NCBI RefSeq assembly: GCF_002086285.1
Contig: NZ_MVHU01000039.1
Location: 1-39,763 of the forward strand
DNA: 39,763 bases
Reading direction: 5' to 3'
From: Mycolicibacter kumamotonensis
GTDB lineage: Bacteria; Actinomycetota; Actinomycetes; Mycobacteriales; Mycobacteriaceae
The notes beneath the pieces were generated by a model. The model did not search any database. It saw only the letters and a program-made list of their open reading frames with translations, and was not told the origin of the DNA. The position numbers and the translations under genes were made by a program. This document shows, in pieces, positions 15,789 to 23,209 of the stretch (position 1 is its first letter; each line of letters begins with the position of its first letter).

Positions 15789-16045
15789 TCAGCAGCCCTT
15801 GGCGATGTGGGTGACCTGAACCTCGTTGCTTCCGGCGTAGATCATCAGCGATTTGGCGTCGCGGGCCAATTACTCGACCCGGTATTCGGCCAGGTAGCCG
15901 TTGGCGCCGAACAGTTGCACCGCGTTTATCGCCACGTGCGACATCAGCGCCACGCCCGCGCGTTCGGCGACGAAATTGGCCCGGGCGCTGTCCCGCCCGA
16001 CACCCGAGCCGTCGTCCAGCTTGGCGTAGACGATCAGCACTCGAT
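15789..16045 (-). pseudogene. fadE21: C-terminal relic of acyl-CoA dehydrogenase fadE21
   Basis: Immediately after the ltp1 stop, the minus strand encodes the last ~85 residues of an acyl-CoA dehydrogenase: VLIVYAKLDDGSG, then AVQLFGANGYLAEYRVE, an in-frame TAA (15870-15872), and then LARDAKSLMIYAGSNEVQ to a final stop at 15789. The remaining three-quarters of the gene is gone. In M. tuberculosis fadE21 (Rv2789c) lies exactly here, between sirR and ltp1 and downstream of ltp1, so this is a decayed fadE21. The internal stop interrupts even the remnant, and no start codon context is present. Confidence 0.85.
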
Positions 16046-17251
16046 TCAGCGCTCGGCGCGCTGGTAGGCGGTGACTACGGCGGCACCGCCGAGCCCGATG
16101 TTGTGCTGCAGGGCGGCGGTAACGCCGTCGACCTGTCGTTTGTCGGCGGTGCCCCGCAGTTGCCAGGTCAGCTCGGAGCACTGCGCCAAGCCGGTGGCAC
16201 CCAGCGGGTGGCCCTTGGAGATCAGTCCACCGGAGGGGTTGACCACCCAGCGACCGCCGTAGGTGGTGTCGCCGTTGTCGATCAACGTGGGGGCATCACC
16301 TTCACCGCAGAGCCCCAGCGCCTCATAGAGCAGCAGCTCGTTGGCCGAGAAGCAGTCGTGCAGTTCGATGACCTGGAAGTCTTGCGGCCCGAGCCCGGAT
16401 TGGTCGTAGACCCGTTGGGCGGCTTGCACATTCATGTCATAGCCGATCAGGTTCTTGGCGGTGCCGTCGAAGGTGGAGGCGAAGTCGGTGGTCATCGCCT
16501 GCCCGACGATCTCGACGGCCTGCCCGGCCAGTCCGTGCTTATCGACGAACGCCTCACTGGCCAGGATCGCCGCCCCCGAGCCGTCCGAGGTCGGCGAGCA
16601 TTGCAGCTTCGTCAGCGGGTCGTAGATCATCCGGGAACCCAAGATGTCGTCGAGGGTGTACTCGTCGGAGAACTGGGCGTAGGGGTTGTTGACCGAATGC
16701 TTGTGGTTCTTGTAGCCGATCTTGGCGAAATGCTCGGCGGTGGAACCGTATTGCTTGATGTGTTCGCGCCCGGCTGCGCCGAACATCCACGGCGCCACCG
16801 GAAACAGCACCTCGGATATCTCAGCCAGCGCCAGCACATGCTTTTCCATCGGCTGGGCGCGGTCGTCGTAGGTGGACTCCAGCGAGCCGGGCTTCATCTT
16901 CTCGAAGCCCAATGCGATGGTGCAGTCGGCCAGCCCACCCCGGATCGCCTGGGCGGCGAGATAGAGCGCGGTCGACCCGGTCGAACAGTTGTTGTTGACA
17001 TTGACGACCGGGATCCCGGTCAGTCCCAGTTCGTACAGCGCCCGCTGCCCGGAGGTGGACTCACCGTAGACGTAACCGACGTAGCCCTGCTCCACCTCGC
17101 GATAGTCGATCCCGGCATCGACCAGCGCCTTGGTGCCGGATTCGCGGGCCATGTCCGGGTAGTCCCACGCCGACCCGTCGTCGTTGTGGCGCCGGCCCGG
17201 CTTCTCGAACTTCGTCATCCCGACGCCGATCACATACACCTTGTTCGCCAT
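16046..17251 (-). CDS. ltp1: Thiolase-fold lipid-transfer protein Ltp1
   Basis: A 401-residue SCP-x-type thiolase-fold protein, orthologue of Rv2790c and of the same length. Conserved sites include the nucleophile Cys in VNNNCSTGSTALYLAAQA, His in IELHDCFSANE, and the C-terminal GLISKGHPLGATGLAQ. Proteins of this group work in thiolytic or retro-aldol steps of sterol and fatty acyl-CoA breakdown; the exact reaction of Ltp1 is not settled by sequence. The ATG at 17251 follows a strong GGAGGAGG. The neighbouring fadE21 partner is decayed, so the ancestral ltp1-fadE21 unit no longer works as a pair. Confidence 0.94.
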   Translation of the reverse strand: MANKVYVIGVGMTKFEKPGRRHNDDGSAWDYPDMARESGTKALVDAGIDYREVEQGYVGYVYGESTSGQRALYELGLTGIPVVNVNNNCSTGSTALYLAAQAIRGGLADCTIALGFEKMKPGSLESTYDDRAQPMEKHVLALAEISEVLFPVAPWMFGAAGREHIKQYGSTAEHFAKIGYKNHKHSVNNPYAQFSDEYTLDDILGSRMIYDPLTKLQCSPTSDGSGAAILASEAFVDKHGLAGQAVEIVGQAMTTDFASTFDGTAKNLIGYDMNVQAAQRVYDQSGLGPQDFQVIELHDCFSANELLLYEALGLCGEGDAPTLIDNGDTTYGGRWVVNPSGGLISKGHPLGATGLAQCSELTWQLRGTADKRQVDGVTAALQHNIGLGGAAVVTAYQRAER

Positions 17252-17279
17252 GGTCCTCCTCCGCATCCGGCAAATGGCT

Positions 17280-17298
17280 AGAAACATACAGGGTTTCT
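17280..17298 (-). promoter_or_regulatory. Inverted repeat and possible -10 box upstream of ltp1
   Basis: AGAAAC and GTTTCT form 6-bp arms around a 7-bp spacer, about 30 bp upstream of the ltp1 start. The minus-strand TATGTT inside it (17283-17288) fits TAnnnT, so a repressor here would cover the promoter. The spacer is too long for the KstR consensus. Confidence 0.35.
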
Positions 17299-17328
17299 CG
17301 AGACCGGAACCCGCGTCGTCGAGACGGC

Positions 17329-18213
17329 CTACAGCGTCGCCGGCCGGATGACCACCACCGATTTCGTCCGGTTCCCGGAATCCTCCAGCAGCGCGATCAC
17401 CCGTCCGTCGCCGGCGGTGGCGGCGTAGACGCCGTCGATACCGGCGGGCGTCAGCGGCCGGCCGTGACTGACGTCGAGCGCCTCGTCGGCGGTCAGGTCA
17501 CGGCGCGGAAAGCTCTGCAGGCAGGCCTCATCCAGGCTGTAGCTCAGCCGTGGGTCCTCCCCCAGCTCCTCGAGGGTGCGGGCCTGATCCAATCCGAAGT
17601 GACCGGCCCGGGTGCGCCGCAGGGCGGTCAGGTGCCCGCCCACCCCCAGCTCGTTGCCGAGGTCGCGGGCCAGCGCCCGGATGTAGGTGCCCGCCGAGCA
17701 GTCCACCTCGACGTCAAGGTCGACGAACTCGCCCACCCGGCGCGCGTTCAGCAGCTCGAAGCGCTCGACGCGCACCGGACGCGCCGGCAGTTCGACGGGG
17801 CGGCCTTCGCGGGCCAGCTGGTAGGACCGCTTGCCGGCGACCTTGATGGCGCTGACCGCCGACGGTATCTGCAAGAGATCGCCGCGCAGTCCGGCGATCG
17901 CCGCGTCGATCTGCCCGTCGGTGATGTGCCGAGCTGACATCGTCTGCAGCACCTCGCCATCGGCGTCCTCGGTGGAGGTGGTCTGGCCCAGCCGGATGGT
18001 GGCGGCGTAGGACTTCGCCGACGTGGTGAGCAGGCCCAGGATCTTGGTGGCCCGTTCGATGCCGATCACCAGTACCCCGGTGGCCATCGGGTCGAGGGTG
18101 CCGGCGTGGCCCACCTTGCGGGTGCCGAAGAACCGCCGGCAGCGCGCAACCACGTCGTGGCTGGTGATTCCGGCCGGCTTGTCGACGATCACCACGCCGG
18201 GCTGGGCGTTCAC
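17329..18213 (-). CDS. truB: tRNA pseudouridine(55) synthase
   Basis: TruB makes pseudouridine 55 in the T-loop of tRNAs. The 294-residue product has the catalytic Asp in VGHAGTLDPMATG, the family block TKILGLLTTSAKSYAATIRL, the VSAIKVAGKRSYQLAREG loop, SAGTYIRALARDLG, and a C-terminal actinobacterial PUA-like tail. The GTG at 18213 matches the start of M. tuberculosis TruB and overlaps the pptT stop by 4 nt (GTGA), indicating translational coupling. It is the last gene of the metallophosphoesterase-pptT-truB set. Orthologue of Rv2793c. Confidence 0.96.
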   Translation of the reverse strand: MNAQPGVVIVDKPAGITSHDVVARCRRFFGTRKVGHAGTLDPMATGVLVIGIERATKILGLLTTSAKSYAATIRLGQTTSTEDADGEVLQTMSARHITDGQIDAAIAGLRGDLLQIPSAVSAIKVAGKRSYQLAREGRPVELPARPVRVERFELLNARRVGEFVDLDVEVDCSAGTYIRALARDLGNELGVGGHLTALRRTRAGHFGLDQARTLEELGEDPRLSYSLDEACLQSFPRRDLTADEALDVSHGRPLTPAGIDGVYAATAGDGRVIALLEDSGNRTKSVVVIRPATL

Positions 18214-18875
18214 AGCACGATCGCGGTCAGCACGAGCCCGCCGGTGACCGACCACCGCCCGCGTAGTTCGGTCAGCGGCGGTCCGGACAGCGCCGCGGGG
18301 TCGATGAGGATGCGGGAGACGAACGCGCCGGACGTTTCGCCAGTAAGAGTGAAAGTGATGTGGGCGTCCTCGAAGCCCAGCCACCGTTTGGTCAGCGGAT
18401 ACCACGCCTTGTAGGTGGCTTCCTTGGCGCAGAACAAGATCCGGTCCCAGTGCAGCTCGCGCGGCAGGGCGGCCAGTTCGACACGTTCGGCGGGCAGACT
18501 GACCGCGTCGAGCACGCCGTCGGGCAGCACGTCGTGCGGTTCGGCGTCGATGCCCACCGACCGCACATCGGCGTCGCGGCCCACCACCGCGCCCCGGAAG
18601 CCCGCACAGTGCGTCAGGCTGCCGACGACGCCGTCGGGCCAGCACGGTTCGCCCTTCTCCCCTTTGAGGATCGGCACCGGCGGCTGACCGAGTTCCTCTA
18701 ACGCCAACCGGGCGCAGTAGCGCACCGTGACGAATTCGTTGCGGCGCTTGGCGACCGAACGCACCACCAGCGGCTCCTCCTCGGGCAGCGGCGCCAGTCC
18801 GGGCGGGTCGTCGTAGCGTTCGGCCCAGGCCAGCGACTGCCCAGGAGTCAGCACCGTGTCCAGCAGCTTGCTCAT
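18210..18875 (-). CDS. pptT: 4'-phosphopantetheinyl transferase PptT
   Basis: PptT loads the phosphopantetheine arm of CoA onto carrier proteins for mycolic acid, siderophore and polyketide synthesis. The 221-residue product, orthologue of Rv2794c, has GSLTHCAGFRGAVVG, the Mg-binding VGIDAEPHD, and the family motif WDRILFCAKEATYKAWYPLT (Trp, Lys-Glu-Ala). The ATG at 18875 overlaps the metallophosphoesterase stop by 4 nt (ATGA), and the truB start overlaps its own stop. The same pair order with a metallophosphoesterase gene is conserved in mycobacteria, where the neighbour has been linked functionally to PptT. Confidence 0.96.
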   Translation of the reverse strand: MSKLLDTVLTPGQSLAWAERYDDPPGLAPLPEEEPLVVRSVAKRRNEFVTVRYCARLALEELGQPPVPILKGEKGEPCWPDGVVGSLTHCAGFRGAVVGRDADVRSVGIDAEPHDVLPDGVLDAVSLPAERVELAALPRELHWDRILFCAKEATYKAWYPLTKRWLGFEDAHITFTLTGETSGAFVSRILIDPAALSGPPLTELRGRWSVTGGLVLTAIVL

Positions 18876-19837
18876 CGCGACTGCCGTTGCCGCAGCCGTT
18901 CGGCGAACTTCGCACTGGCCGCGCGCATCTCGTCGGTGATGACGAAGTGCCCGCCGAACTCGTTGAGATAACCGGGCGGGTATTGCGGGTCGGGCAGTAT
19001 CTGGCGCAGCCACCGATGCGGCCTGCGGCGCTGCCACTCCCGCGGGTAGCCCACCGAGACCTCTTCGAAGCGCACCCCGTCGTAGTAGGTGGTACGCGGG
19101 ATGTGCAGGTGACCGTAGACCGAGCAGGTCGCGTTGTAGCGGGTGTGCCAGTCGGCGGTCTCGGTGGTGCCGCACCACAGCGAGAACTCCGGGTAGAACA
19201 GTGCGTCGCACGGCTGGCGCACCATCGGGAAATGGTTGACCAGCACGGTCGGGGTCATCCAGTCCAGCTCCTCGAGGCGCTTGCGGGTGACGGCAACCCG
19301 GTCGCGGCACCACGCATCCCGGGTGCCGTAGGGCTCGGGCGAGAGCAGGAACTCATCGGTAGCCACCACGTTGTTCTCCCGCGCGATGGCCAGGCCCTCG
19401 GCCTTGCTGGACGCGCCGGCGGGCAGGAACGTGTAGTCGTACAGCAGAAACATCGGCACGATGGTGGCCGGGCCGCCTTCCTCGGTCCAGAGCGGGAAGG
19501 GGTGCTCGGGGGTGATGACGCCCATCTGGTCGCACATGTCGACCAGGTAGTCGTAGCGCGAGCGCCCGAAGATCTGCATCGGGTCCTTGGTGGTGGTCCA
19601 CAGCTCGTGGTTGCCGGGCACCCAGATCACCTTGTCGAACCGTTTCCGCAGCAGGTCCAGCGACCAACGGATCTCATCGGTGCGTTCGGCGACATCACCC
19701 GCGACGATCAGCCAGTCGTCACCGGTGGCCGGATGCAGCGACTCGGTGACCGGCTTGTTGCCCATGTGGCCGGTGTGAAGATCGGAGATCGCCCACAGGG
19801 TCGGGCCGTGCGAGGCCGTCGGCTCGTGGATGGTCAC
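18872..19837 (-). CDS. Calcineurin-like metallophosphoesterase (PptT-linked)
   Basis: A 321-residue metallophosphoesterase, orthologue of Rv2795c, described in the literature as a phosphopantetheinyl hydrolase (PptH) that counteracts PptT by removing the pantetheine arm. All metal motifs are present: SDLHTGH, AGDVAERTD, VPGNHELW, VNHFP and YGHLHIP. It ends RLRQRQSR like its M. tuberculosis counterpart. The GTG at 19837 follows TAGTCT by 8 nt, suggesting a leaderless start, although GAGG also lies close. The pairing of an attaching and a removing enzyme in one overlapping operon supports joint control of carrier-protein loading. Confidence 0.93.
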   Translation of the reverse strand: MTIHEPTASHGPTLWAISDLHTGHMGNKPVTESLHPATGDDWLIVAGDVAERTDEIRWSLDLLRKRFDKVIWVPGNHELWTTTKDPMQIFGRSRYDYLVDMCDQMGVITPEHPFPLWTEEGGPATIVPMFLLYDYTFLPAGASSKAEGLAIARENNVVATDEFLLSPEPYGTRDAWCRDRVAVTRKRLEELDWMTPTVLVNHFPMVRQPCDALFYPEFSLWCGTTETADWHTRYNATCSVYGHLHIPRTTYYDGVRFEEVSVGYPREWQRRRPHRWLRQILPDPQYPPGYLNEFGGHFVITDEMRAASAKFAERLRQRQSR

Positions 19838-19845
19838 GATCCTCA

Positions 19846-19851
19846 AGACTA
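19846..19851 (-). promoter_or_regulatory. -10 box of the metallophosphoesterase-pptT-truB operon
   Basis: TAGTCT on the minus strand ends 8 nt before the GTG at 19837, consistent with a leaderless message. Confidence 0.5.
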
Positions 19852-19885
19852 GCGGCGCCCCCCGGTGCGGCTGCGGCGGGCGAAT

Positions 19886-19899
19886 TAGAACGTGTTCTC
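19886..19899. promoter_or_regulatory. KstR-type operator
   Basis: TAGAACGTGTTCTC has arms AGAAC and GTTCT around GT. It matches the published KstR consensus TnnAACnnGTTnnA at every fixed position except the final A. KstR represses cholesterol-catabolism genes in mycobacteria. The site lies between the divergent metallophosphoesterase and DUF3558-like genes, about 35 bp upstream of the latter's -10 box (TACACT, 19932-19937). Confidence 0.65.
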
Positions 19900-19931
19900 G
19901 CCTTTGCCGCAGTGGTCGGCGCCACAACTTG

Positions 19932-19937
19932 TACACT
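19932..19937 (+). promoter_or_regulatory. Candidate -10 box of the DUF3558-like gene
   Basis: TACACT fits TAnnnT and would give a leader of about 28 nt that includes the Shine-Dalgarno sequence GCGAGGAG. Confidence 0.4.
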
Positions 19938-19971
19938 CCCGGGGAAAGTCCGGGCGGAAGCGAGGAGTGGC

Positions 19972-20562
19972 ATGCTCACCAAACTGCGTCTGGCCACGGC
20001 GTTCAGCGCGCTGGTGATGGCCGTCGTCATGGTCTGGCAGCAGGCGCCGCCCACCAGCAACCCGGCCACCGCCGGGGCGCACGGCGTGCAGTTGCGCTCC
20101 ACCGCCGCCCCGCTGGCACCGCCGCCCACCTCGAGCAAGCCGGTCAACATCACCAACCCGCGCCCGTTCGACGCCTGCGAAGACATCCCCTTCGACGTCA
20201 TCGCCCAGCTGGGTCTGGCCTTCACCCCACCCAAACCGGTGGAGGGCGTGCGCTGTGAATTCGACGCCGGCAACTACCAGATGGCCGTCGAGACCTTCGT
20301 GTGGCGCAGCTACGACGAGTCCATCCCCGCCGACGCGATCGAGATGGACATCAACGGGCACCGTGCGGCCCAGTACTGGGTCATGAAACCCACCGAGTGG
20401 AACAACCGGTGGTGGTTCTCCTGCATGGTGGCGTTCAAGACCAGCTACGGCGTGATCCAGCAGTCGCTGTACTACTCGCCGGTGTACTCCAACCCGGACA
20501 TGGACTGCCAGACCGAGAACCTGATGCGCGCCCACCAACTGGCGCCGCACTACAAATACTGA
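19972..20562 (+). CDS. Secreted DUF3558-like protein
   Basis: A 196-residue exported or membrane-anchored protein. Residues 5-24 are hydrophobic (LRLATAFSALVMAVVMVW) after a basic start; no lipobox Cys is present, so it is not a lipoprotein unless the anchor is retained. A Pro-rich linker (APPPTSSKP) precedes the globular part, where NPRPFDACEDIPFDVIAQLG and a later FSCMVAF and MDCQTENL suggest the DUF3558 fold with paired cysteines. DUF3558 proteins are mycobacterial surface proteins of unknown role. The ATG at 19972 follows GAGGAG. A hydrolase gene follows 5 nt downstream, and a KstR-type site lies upstream. Confidence 0.72.
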   Translation: MLTKLRLATAFSALVMAVVMVWQQAPPTSNPATAGAHGVQLRSTAAPLAPPPTSSKPVNITNPRPFDACEDIPFDVIAQLGLAFTPPKPVEGVRCEFDAGNYQMAVETFVWRSYDESIPADAIEMDINGHRAAQYWVMKPTEWNNRWWFSCMVAFKTSYGVIQQSLYYSPVYSNPDMDCQTENLMRAHQLAPHYKY

Positions 20563-20567
20563 TCCGG

Positions 20568-22202
20568 GTGAGCACCGCCCCGCGCCTCGCCGACGTCGTC
20601 CTGAATCGGGCACTGCGACGGCTGCCGCCGCCCACCACCGGCTACACCGTGCGCCGAGAGCGCATCCCGATGCGCGACGGCGTCATCCTGCTCGCCGACC
20701 ACTATGAGCCGACGGCAGGGGTGGACGGAACCCTGCTCGTTCGCTGCCCGTACGGTCGGGGGTTCCCGTTCTCACTGGTGTTCGCCCGGATGTACGCCGC
20801 GCGCGGCTACCGGGTGATCCTGCAGAGTGTGCGCGGCACATTCGGATCCGCCGGCGATTTCGAGCCGATGGTCAACGAGGCCGCCGACGGCGCCGACACC
20901 GTGGCCTGGATGCGTACCCAGCCGTGGTTCAGCGGCTCCTTCGCGACCATCGGGATCTCCTATCTCGGATTCACCCAGTGGGCGCTGCTGGCCGATCCGC
21001 CACCGGAGCTGGCCGCCGCCGTCATCACCGTGGGGCCGCACGATCTCTACCAGTCGACCTGGGGTGTCGGCTCGTTCGCGCTCAACGACTTCCTGGGCTG
21101 GAGCCACCTGATGGCCCACCAGGAAGAACGCCCGCGGATCCGGGCCGGTATCCACCAGCTGACCGCTCAGCGCAGGGTCCGGCGCGCCGCGGCCGGACTG
21201 CCCCTGGGCGCGGCCGGCCGCACGCTGCTGGGCGCCGGCTCACCCTGGTACGAATCGTGGGTCGAACACCCCGAGGCCGACGACCCGTTCTGGGATGCGC
21301 TACGCCACCCGGCCGCACTGCAGCGCACGCAGGTTCCGGTGCTGCTGTTCGGCGGTTGGCAGGACCTGTTCCTGGATCAGACCCTGGCCCAGTACCGGGC
21401 GTTACGCGACCGGGGCGTCGACGTGGCGATGACAATCGGGCCGTGGACGCACACCCAGATGCTGACCTCCGGTCTGGGCCGGGTCACCGCCGAGTCGTTG
21501 CAGTGGCTGGACACCCATCTGCGCGGCTCGGACAGCACCCCGCGCCCCGGCCGGGTCAGGATCTTCTCCGCCGGCCGGGGCTGGCAGGACCGGCCGGATT
21601 GGAATCCGGCCGATGCTTCCGCCGCGTGGTACCTGCAGCCCGGCGGAACGCTCGCGGCCACTCCGCCCGACGCCGACGCCCCGGCGGCCACCTTCCGTTT
21701 CGACCCCGGCGACCCGCCGCCCACCATCGGGGGACGTCTGCTGTCACCGGCCGGCGGGTACCGCAACGACAACCGGCTGCACCGCCGCGACGACATGCTC
21801 AGCTTCACCGGGGCCACGTTGACCGGGGATCTGGACGTCTGCGGCGTGCCGGTGCTGGAGTTGGACCACAGCTCGGACATCCCCGACGTCGACCTGTTCG
21901 TCCGGGTCAGCGAGGTCGATGCGCGCGGCCGCTCGGTCAACGTCACCGACGGCTACCGCCGGCTGCGGCGCCACACCGGACCGGTGCGCATCGAGTTGGA
22001 CGCCATTGCGCACCGTTTCCCCGCCGGCGCCCGGATCCGGGTGCTGATCGGCGGCGGCAATCACCCCCGCTACGCGGTGAACCCGGGCACCGGCGAAGCG
22101 CCGATCAGCGCCACCCGGGTGCAACCGGCGCTGCACACGCTGCGCTTCGGCCGGTCACGATTGCTGCTGCCCCCGGACCGCATCAACGGCCTTGACCAGT
22201 AG
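20568..22202 (+). CDS. CocE/NonD family hydrolase
   Basis: A 544-residue alpha/beta hydrolase of the X-Pro dipeptidyl-peptidase (S15)/CocE group. The N-terminal domain opens with RIPMRDGVILLADHYEP and has the Ser elbow GISYLGFTQW. The Asp lies in GGWQDLFLDQ and the His in GPWTHTQM. A C-terminal jelly-roll domain (FDPGDPPPTIGGRLLSP onward) completes the family architecture. Members hydrolyse acyl esters or peptide-like substrates. The GTG at 20568 lies 5 nt after the stop of the DUF3558-like gene without its own strong ribosome site, so coupling is likely. The 3' end overlaps the converging lipoprotein gene by 48 nt. Confidence 0.9.
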   Translation: MSTAPRLADVVLNRALRRLPPPTTGYTVRRERIPMRDGVILLADHYEPTAGVDGTLLVRCPYGRGFPFSLVFARMYAARGYRVILQSVRGTFGSAGDFEPMVNEAADGADTVAWMRTQPWFSGSFATIGISYLGFTQWALLADPPPELAAAVITVGPHDLYQSTWGVGSFALNDFLGWSHLMAHQEERPRIRAGIHQLTAQRRVRRAAAGLPLGAAGRTLLGAGSPWYESWVEHPEADDPFWDALRHPAALQRTQVPVLLFGGWQDLFLDQTLAQYRALRDRGVDVAMTIGPWTHTQMLTSGLGRVTAESLQWLDTHLRGSDSTPRPGRVRIFSAGRGWQDRPDWNPADASAAWYLQPGGTLAATPPDADAPAATFRFDPGDPPPTIGGRLLSPAGGYRNDNRLHRRDDMLSFTGATLTGDLDVCGVPVLELDHSSDIPDVDLFVRVSEVDARGRSVNVTDGYRRLRRHTGPVRIELDAIAHRFPAGARIRVLIGGGNHPRYAVNPGTGEAPISATRVQPALHTLRFGRSRLLLPPDRINGLDQ

Positions 22203-22895
22203 GTCCGACATCAGGCGCTGCGGATCCAGCTGATCGCCCGCACTGCCCATCACCACGATCGATGTCCGGTCGTCGAGTGCCGCTGTGTAGAGGTAGTCGG
22301 GATCCTCCTCGGGATCCGCGACGGACAGCTTGACGCCGGTTGTGGTGACGCCGGCGATGGCGGGTGCCGGTATCCGCTCCACGGTCCCGGTCGCCTCCGG
22401 CGAACCGGACAGCGTGATCCGGTCGCAGCCTGCCGGATCATCGCCGGCCGCAATCGGATTCGGTGACCTCAGGGCGACGACATACATGTTCCCCTGGTCG
22501 CCCTGCCCGATCACACCGGCGGCTTCGGTGCCGGCCTTCGGATCGACGTAGGGTGGGATGACCACCGACCGGCACTGCGGCGGCTCGACGGTAGCGTCGG
22601 TGAACGCGGCGACGGCCGACCCGGCGATGTCCTGCTCCCCCAGCGTCTTGGCCGGGTGCGCCTGCACGGTGAAGCCCGCCGGGAAGTCGTCCTTGATGGC
22701 GTCGACCCGCGAGATGTCGTACGGCGCCGGGCCGGGCTCAGCGGCAGGCTGCTGCGACACAACCGACCCCGCCGGAGTCACTTCGGTGCTGGCACCGCAC
22801 CCGGCGAGGGTTGCCCCGACACCGAGTGCGGCCAGTAGCACCAGCCCGTGGCGGGCGGCAGTTTGCCGCCCGCCATCAGGTTTCGGTTCCGCCAT
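22155..22895 (-). CDS. Lipoprotein, DUF5642-like
   Basis: A 246-residue lipoprotein. The signal peptide (LVLLAALGVGATLAGC) ends in the lipobox LAGC, so the mature protein should be lipidated and attached to the outer face of the membrane. The body (DAIKDDFPAGFTVQAHPAKT; CRSVVIPPY) resembles the mycobacterial DUF5642 lipoproteins, whose role is unknown. The frame continues upstream through the preceding gene in another register, so the ATG at 22895 is chosen because the charged n-region and signal begin there. It starts 5 nt after the stop of the His/Trp-tailed gene. Its end overlaps the CocE gene tail-to-tail. Confidence 0.78.
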   Translation of the reverse strand: MAEPKPDGGRQTAARHGLVLLAALGVGATLAGCGASTEVTPAGSVVSQQPAAEPGPAPYDISRVDAIKDDFPAGFTVQAHPAKTLGEQDIAGSAVAAFTDATVEPPQCRSVVIPPYVDPKAGTEAAGVIGQGDQGNMYVVALRSPNPIAAGDDPAGCDRITLSGSPEATGTVERIPAPAIAGVTTTGVKLSVADPEEDPDYLYTAALDDRTSIVVMGSAGDQLDPQRLMSDLLVKAVDAVRGQQQS

Positions 22896-22900
22896 CGCGG

Positions 22901-23209
22901 TCACCACCACCACCACCAGTGGTGCCAGAAGTGGTGATGATGATGACGCCACCAGTGATGCCCCCACCACTGAGGCATCGGCCCGGACTGCGGGCCGATG
23001 GCCAGCACGTTCGGACCCGCGGATTGCGGCTGACCGACGAGCGCAGGCGGCGCGTCGGCGACCTGGACCGTGGCCGGCGGGGATGCCGGGAATCCGTCCG
23101 GGGCGGCCTGCGCCGGTCCCGCAGCACCCGACAACAGCGCACCGGCGAACACGCCGGCTCCGATCGCCCCAGCCGCCACGCGTCGGCACGAATTCCGTGA
23201 AATCATCAT
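22901..23209 (-). CDS. Small secreted protein with His/Trp-rich tail
   Basis: A 102-residue exported protein I cannot assign to a family. The signal peptide (RRVAAGAIGAGVFAGALLSG) ends with AQA before APDG. A short Pro/Ala-rich segment follows, and the last 23 residues contain 9 His and 10 Trp, including HHHHHFWHHWWWWW at the very end. Such a tail could bind heme, Cu, Ni or Zn, or contact membranes; this is inference. The ATG at 23209 follows GGGAGGA by 5 nt. It is the first gene of a pair with the lipoprotein, whose start lies 5 nt downstream. Confidence 0.75.
   Translation of the reverse strand: MMISRNSCRRVAAGAIGAGVFAGALLSGAAGPAQAAPDGFPASPPATVQVADAPPALVGQPQSAGPNVLAIGPQSGPMPQWWGHHWWRHHHHHFWHHWWWWW

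Noticed and set aside
17280..17298. KstR site upstream of ltp1
   Set aside because: Arms AGAAAC/GTTTCT are separated by 7 bp rather than the spacing needed by TnnAACnnGTTnnA.
22896..22990. CCA/CAC triplet runs that look like a simple repeat
   Set aside because: They are the codons of the His/Trp tail read on the other strand, not an independent repeat element.
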